Source: Bacteroidales bacterium (lineage in GTDB: Bacteria; Bacteroidota; Bacteroidia; Bacteroidales; UBA932). From it: a stretch of 35,227 bases of DNA. Of this stretch, positions 32,301 to 35,227 are shown in pieces. A program made the translations under genes and the position numbers. The stretch covers positions 1-35,227 of the forward strand of contig JAFUUB010000036.1 of the NCBI GenBank assembly GCA_017483985.1, read 5' to 3'. Numbering within the stretch: position 1 is the stretch's first letter; each line of letters opens with the position of its first letter. The notes under the pieces are model-generated. The model had not been told where the DNA came from. It ran no database searches and was given only the letters and a program-made list of their open reading frames with translations.

Positions 32301-33047
32301 GACTGGGCCGTCGAGGATGCTTCCTTCCTGCGCCTGCAGACCCTCACCCTGGGTTACACGCTGCCTGAGAAGCTGACCGAGAGGGTGAACCTGACCAAGG
32401 TCCGCTTCTATGTCACCGGTTCCAACCTGTTCTGCCTGACCAAGTACTCCGGCTATGACCCGGAAGTCGATACCCGTCGTACCTATGCCGGCGGTCCTTC
32501 CCTTACCCCCGGTGTGGATTACTCCGCCTATCCGAAGTCCATCGGCCTCGTGGCCGGTCTGAACCTGGTCTTCGGCGTGCGTTCCGCCGCTAAGGCTTCC
32601 GCCCCTGCCGTGACACCTTCCGAAGTCCGCGAGGTCGTCAAGGAAGTGGTGAAGGAAAAGATCGTCGAGAAGGTGGTCGAGAAAGTCGTCGAGAAGAAGG
32701 TCGAGGTCCCGGTGAGCACCCTCAAGGGTATCTACGAGGATGACCTTTACTTTGTCATCGGCAAGGCCGACCTGCGTCCGGAAGAGGCCTTCAAACTGGG
32801 CCGTATCGCCCAGATCCTGGAAGACAACCCGGATGCCAAGATCGTCGTGACCGGTTATGCCGACAGCGGTACCGGTTCTTCCGCTACCAACAAGGCCCTC
32901 TCCGCCGAACGTGCCGAGAACGTCGTGAACCTGCTGAAGAAGGCCGGCATCAGCGCCAGCCGCATCTCCTACAGCGGTACGGGCTCCGACAAGGATGCTT
33001 CCCAGTCTCCTGCGAGCAACCGCGTTGCCGTTTGTGTCGTTAAATAA
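29343..33047 (+). CDS. SusC-type TonB-dependent glycan importer fused to an OmpA-like domain
   Basis: A 1234-residue outer-membrane protein. The signal peptide ends at LSAQ (24). A carboxypeptidase-regulatory-like domain spans 25-105 (GVVTDESGEPLMGAGVFVEG), with the TonB-box-like DEVVVVGYATVKRRD. The plug spans about 110-230 (VDGFPVESINDIPSSEIQSI, GSRGANGVVIVTTK), and the beta-barrel runs to about 1078 (GLVAGLNLVFG). Unusually, the frame continues. A Val/Glu/Lys-rich linker (1079-1123) leads to an OmpA-like domain (about 1129-1234) with IYEDDLYFVIGKADLRPEEA, VTGYADSGTG and NKALSAERAENVVNLL, matching the NxxLSxxRAxxVxxxL peptidoglycan-binding motif. The barrel C-terminus faces the periplasm, so the domain is placed to grip the cell wall. 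SusD follows 16 bases later. Confidence 0.93.
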   Translation: MKNPAKKLFLALICMGAAWSLSAQTTIRGVVTDESGEPLMGAGVFVEGTTIGVVTGLDGDYEISVPADAVNLVFSFIGLSDQTVPIEGRTQINVTLKEDSTFLDEVVVVGYATVKRRDLLGSVSSVGSDKLTEQPVTSVSQALSGKMAGVSVVTTEGDPDADIKIRVRGGSSITQDNSPLYIVDGFPVESINDIPSSEIQSIDVLKDAFSTAIYGSRGANGVVIVTTKSADKGQKVSVKFNTYYGLKTMANKNALQPMDAENFVKFQYELASIRGKVNTDYLPYFGSFNDIDLYKGAPVNDWVNAVFGKTGSSFSADLSISGSSDNASWTLGYAHLGDDAIMVGSTYTRDNLSFKGSFKTTERTSIDANVRYSRTNVRGSGSSGQNDSGTTSGNGRLKHAISYAPIPVAATSTDSDLEQDYGDNAPPLQSVADNDSRRLRTSWNANASFNWTIVDNLRLKIEGGLEDYRQADDRFYGLTTYAVNNDPDYPKTAQAQHKEAFHTRYRNTNTLNYDFADLLKNDRHNLTLLLGEEMTITHSNTLETWVKNFDSFVDAKMAWNFLSSGNATSTNNYYDPDDKLLSFFGRANYDYDHRYSLGVTLRADGSSKFARGHRWGLFPSAAVSWTISNEPWMSNAHSWVDQLKLRYSFGTAGNNNIPAGQLFKEYTASSKNIYVSTTGTIFTAGSVLNNPDLTWETTYTHNIGLDFSFFQSRVSGSIEVYQNDTKDLLINFPIPGSGYETQYQNVGSTRNRGAELTLTLPLISKKDFSLNLSGNIAYNKNKVMDLGGLDHLTGRICQSYWASSEIDQDYWPAVGQPLGNMYGFVSDGMYTVDDFTWNGAKWVLNPGVPDASSIIGDQYMRPGAPKFKNVDGSEDNKVTNADRTIIGNASPDFTGGFSLSGYFKGFDLSANFNYMIGNDVYNANKLEFSHSRKYYNRNLLNTMDVDKRWTSMDWETGELITDPDQLRSLNSGKTMWAPFVGTAYFSDWAVEDASFLRLQTLTLGYTLPEKLTERVNLTKVRFYVTGSNLFCLTKYSGYDPEVDTRRTYAGGPSLTPGVDYSAYPKSIGLVAGLNLVFGVRSAAKASAPAVTPSEVREVVKEVVKEKIVEKVVEKVVEKKVEVPVSTLKGIYEDDLYFVIGKADLRPEEAFKLGRIAQILEDNPDAKIVVTGYADSGTGSSATNKALSAERAENVVNLLKKAGISASRISYSGTGSDKDASQSPASNRVAVCVVK

Positions 33048-33063
33048 TGGAGGATCAAGCGAT

Positions 33064-34911
33064 ATGAAAAATACAGTCAAATGCATTCTCGCTGCGGCGA
33101 TCGTGAGTGTCTCCGCAGTCTCCTGCAATAAGTTCCTGGATGTCGAGTCTCCCTCCACGTTCAGTCCTTCCGCCATTTACTCCAATTATTCGCTGGTGGA
33201 AAATGAAATCTTCTCTATCCTGCAGTCTTTCGGTGAGACCAATTCCTACCGCGGCCGCTACCTCAGCTGGATCGGCCTGAACAGCGATATCGAATGGTAC
33301 AATACCTATAAGCCGACGGATGAGAAGTACCAGATTGCAGCTTATACGCTGCTGCCCAACAACGCCCAGCTGAACCTCTCCAACGGCCCGTTCGCCAAGA
33401 TGTACGAGGCCATCGAGCGGGCGAACCTGACCATCGAAGGTATCCGTGAATTCGGTAACCCCGAAGAGAATCCGGATATCGCATACCTCCTGGGCGAAAC
33501 CCTGACGCTCCGCGCCCTGGTCTATTACGACCTGACCCGTGCATGGGGCGACGTGCCGGCCCGTTTTTCTTCCACGACCAGTGACAACATCTATGTCGCC
33601 AAGGCAAGCCGTGATGAGATCTACAAGCAGCTCCTGGCCGACCTGGATGAAGCGATTCCGCTGCTGCCGTATCCCGGCAAGTCGACCCAGACTTCCCGCA
33701 CGGACCGCGTGAACAAGCTGTTTGCCCAGGGGCTGTATGCCCGCATCGCCCTGATGGCCTCCGGCTATGCCATCCGTCCTGACGACGGCAATGTCGGCAC
33801 CGGTGACCTGGGCACGGTCCGCCTCTCCAACGATCCGGAACTCCAGCAGAGTGTCCTGTATCCGAAGGCGCTGGCCTATCTGCGGGAGGGTATCAATTCC
33901 CGTTCGGCCTCCCTGGAGGACTTCGAAACGCTGTGGAAGAACCAGAGCAACCTGGACAACCTCACGGCCGGTCCCGGCCATGAGACCCTCTATGTCATCC
34001 CGTTCTCCGATGGCCGCGGCCGCTGGAATTATACGTTCGCTGTCCGGTCCGAAGGCTCCAGCCATGCCGGCGGTGCGACGGTGACCCGCGGTGGCGATGC
34101 CGGTCCGGTTCCGACCATGTGGTTCAAATACGACCCCAATGATGTCCGCCGCGACATCACCTGCGTGAACTGGCGTTGGAACAATGCCGATGAACCGGAA
34201 CTTCCGGGTATCCAGCGTTGGTATTTCGGCAAGTACCGCTTTGAATGGATGGTCAACCGTCCCTATACCGGCGGCAATGACGACGGTGTCAAGCCGGTCG
34301 TGCTCCGCTATGCCGATATCCTGCTGATGGCGGCCGAAATGGCCAATGCCCTGGGCAACCTGGATGAGGCGAAAGGGTACCTGCTTCAGGTCCGTGAGCG
34401 CGCGTTCAAGGGCCATGAAGAAATGGCGGAGAACTATGTGAACGGCATTTCCTCCGCGGATGCCATGTTCGAGGCCATCGTGGACGAGCGTGCCTTCGAA
34501 TTCTGCGGCGAAATGACCCGCAAGTTCGACCTGATCCGCTGGAACCTCCTGAAGGAGAAGATGGACCAGGCGATTGACGAAATGAAGGATCTCCGTGACC
34601 TGAAAGGCCGTTTCGCACAGGTGAACATGCTTGGCGGCGACGTCTACTATCAGCTTGACGGCGACAAGATCATCATCTATGGTTTCACCGGTGAGGCGGT
34701 CAAGCCTTCCGGCGCCTGGGAGAAGAAATCCGGCTACATCAACAAGACCGTGGACAGCAAGGGAGCCGACACCGGCCTGTATGACGCACTCGTCGAAGGC
34801 CTGTACAACGGTGATCCCGTGCAGCATATGTTCTGGCCCATCTTCAACGATACGATGAGCAACAGCCAGGGTTACATCCAGAATGACTATGGTTACGAGA
34901 GTATTAAATAG
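33064..34911 (+). CDS. RagB/SusD-family glycan-binding lipoprotein
   Basis: A 615-residue SusD-like lipoprotein (SAVSC, Cys at 21) with the standard opening CNKFLDVESPSTFSPSAIYS. The TPR-rich core is visible in LLGETLTLRALVYYDLTRAW, NKLFAQGLYARIALMASGYA and LRYADILLMAAEMANALGNL. The C-terminal SusD_RagB part includes IVDERAFEFCGEMTRKFDLI. It forms the lid on the SusC barrel and presents pectin fragments to it. The frame is open from 32995, inside susC, but the lipoprotein signal sets the start at 33064. A GGAGG at 33049-33053 lies 10 bases before this ATG, which is notable because Bacteroidetes genes seldom carry such sites. Confidence 0.95.
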   Translation: MKNTVKCILAAAIVSVSAVSCNKFLDVESPSTFSPSAIYSNYSLVENEIFSILQSFGETNSYRGRYLSWIGLNSDIEWYNTYKPTDEKYQIAAYTLLPNNAQLNLSNGPFAKMYEAIERANLTIEGIREFGNPEENPDIAYLLGETLTLRALVYYDLTRAWGDVPARFSSTTSDNIYVAKASRDEIYKQLLADLDEAIPLLPYPGKSTQTSRTDRVNKLFAQGLYARIALMASGYAIRPDDGNVGTGDLGTVRLSNDPELQQSVLYPKALAYLREGINSRSASLEDFETLWKNQSNLDNLTAGPGHETLYVIPFSDGRGRWNYTFAVRSEGSSHAGGATVTRGGDAGPVPTMWFKYDPNDVRRDITCVNWRWNNADEPELPGIQRWYFGKYRFEWMVNRPYTGGNDDGVKPVVLRYADILLMAAEMANALGNLDEAKGYLLQVRERAFKGHEEMAENYVNGISSADAMFEAIVDERAFEFCGEMTRKFDLIRWNLLKEKMDQAIDEMKDLRDLKGRFAQVNMLGGDVYYQLDGDKIIIYGFTGEAVKPSGAWEKKSGYINKTVDSKGADTGLYDALVEGLYNGDPVQHMFWPIFNDTMSNSQGYIQNDYGYESIK

Positions 34912-34919
34912 GACGTAAT

Positions 34920-35227
34920 ATGAAATTGAAAAGCATACTGAAAGCTGCCTGGGTGGTCGTTGCCGGCGCCTTCTTTACGGCATGCGCGTCAGAGGAGTTC
35001 AAAGAAGTTACCGAACTTTCCCTGCAGCGCTGCCTGGAGCCGCAGAACCTTTCCGCCCGGGTCGATGCCTCGACCGGGGACAATGTCACCTTCGGTTGGA
35101 ATGTCAACAAGGATGCCGATGCTTACAACCTCGTTGTCTACAACGACGAGGCCATGTCCCACGAGGTCCTGAACGTCAACGTGGAGCCCGGCAATGTCCC
35201 GTATACCGTGCACCTGACCGCCGATGA
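34920..35227 (+). CDS. Surface-type lipoprotein, 5' part only (DUF4957/DUF5123-like start)
   Basis: The gene begins 8 bases after the SusD stop and runs off the right edge after 102 codons. The start MKLKSILKAAWVVVAGAFFT leads to a lipobox (FTAC, Cys at 22), and acidic residues follow at once (ASEEFKE), as in surface-exported Bacteroidetes lipoproteins. The next part, LQRCLEPQNLSARVDAST then VTFGWNVNKDADAYNLVVYND, looks like a fibronectin-III-like domain. From memory, pectin loci carry lipoproteins with this opening and a C-terminal DUF4957/DUF5123 beta-helix. A surface glycan-binding protein is the likely role; the decisive C-terminal part is missing. Confidence 0.75.
   Translation, partial: MKLKSILKAAWVVVAGAFFTACASEEFKEVTELSLQRCLEPQNLSARVDASTGDNVTFGWNVNKDADAYNLVVYNDEAMSHEVLNVNVEPGNVPYTVHLTAD

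Larger units (their letters stand above)
18977..35227. other. Pectin polysaccharide utilization locus (extends past the window)
   Basis: Nine genes form a coherent pectin set: GH43-CE15-like, LacI-type regulator, GH28, CE12-CE8, GH105, PL1, SusC-OmpA, SusD and a partial lipoprotein. From GH28 to the right edge all genes face the same way, with gaps of at most 37 bases and two overlaps or near-overlaps. The order is enzymes first, transport pair last. No hybrid two-component sensor or ECF sigma/anti-sigma pair is present; control appears to rest on the LacI-type protein. Confidence 0.88.

Noticed and set aside
32540..32760. Assembly error creating the SusC-OmpA fusion
   Set aside because: The frame is continuous, composition does not change at the joint, susD follows at a normal distance, and the joint falls at a sensible barrel/linker boundary. 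Only reads can exclude it fully.
29364..33176. A 1270-codon open frame on the minus strand, antisense to susC
   Set aside because: It mirrors the codon positions of susC, lacks a signal or any recognisable motif, and is explained by GC-rich codon choice in the real gene.

Overview
The window (GC-rich, near 60% by eye where I counted) reads as a chromosome segment of a Bacteroidales bacterium. The support is repeated TAnnTTTG promoter boxes of Bacteroidetes type, a SusC/SusD pair inside a polysaccharide utilization locus (PUL), a methylmalonyl-CoA decarboxylase operon with the Bacteroidetes-style OadG subunit, DUF721 next to recF, DUF4301, a GIN-domain protein and many lipoboxes. An Alistipes/Rikenellaceae-like or uncultured gut or rumen Bacteroidales fits best, but I cannot name the species.

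Left part (1-6839): the minus strand carries mmdA, an OadG-like membrane subunit and the start of the biotin carrier, preceded by yebC and a TPR membrane protein. Divergent from these, recF, a DUF721 gene and pdxB form a tightly packed plus-strand operon. Middle part (6840-18887): a hairpin-rich gap; a 953-residue lipoprotein of unknown function; a DUF4301 gene; an ABC ATPase/permease/GntR/GIN-domain operon; a small lipoprotein; an AraC-type regulator back to back with ffh; and a lipoprotein 5'-nucleotidase. A 27-bp-stem hairpin separates the last from ffh.

Right part (18977-35227, running off the window): a pectin PUL. A GH43-CE15-like fusion enzyme converges on a LacI-type regulator. Divergent from the regulator runs an apparent operon: GH28 polygalacturonase, a CE12-CE8 double esterase, GH105 unsaturated galacturonyl hydrolase, PL1 pectate lyase, SusC, SusD and the start of a further surface-type lipoprotein. 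The proposed logic is as follows. The surface lyase, SusD and the last lipoprotein bind and cut pectin. SusC imports the pieces. Esterases strip methyl and acetyl groups, GH28 trims saturated galacturonate and GH105 removes the unsaturated ends left by the lyase. The LacI-type protein probably senses a breakdown product, and palindromes near the GH28 promoter are candidate operators.

The most unusual object is the SusC protein. After a normal-looking TonB-dependent barrel it continues in frame through a Val/Glu/Lys-rich linker into a complete OmpA-like peptidoglycan-binding domain. This predicts a glycan importer anchored to the cell wall.
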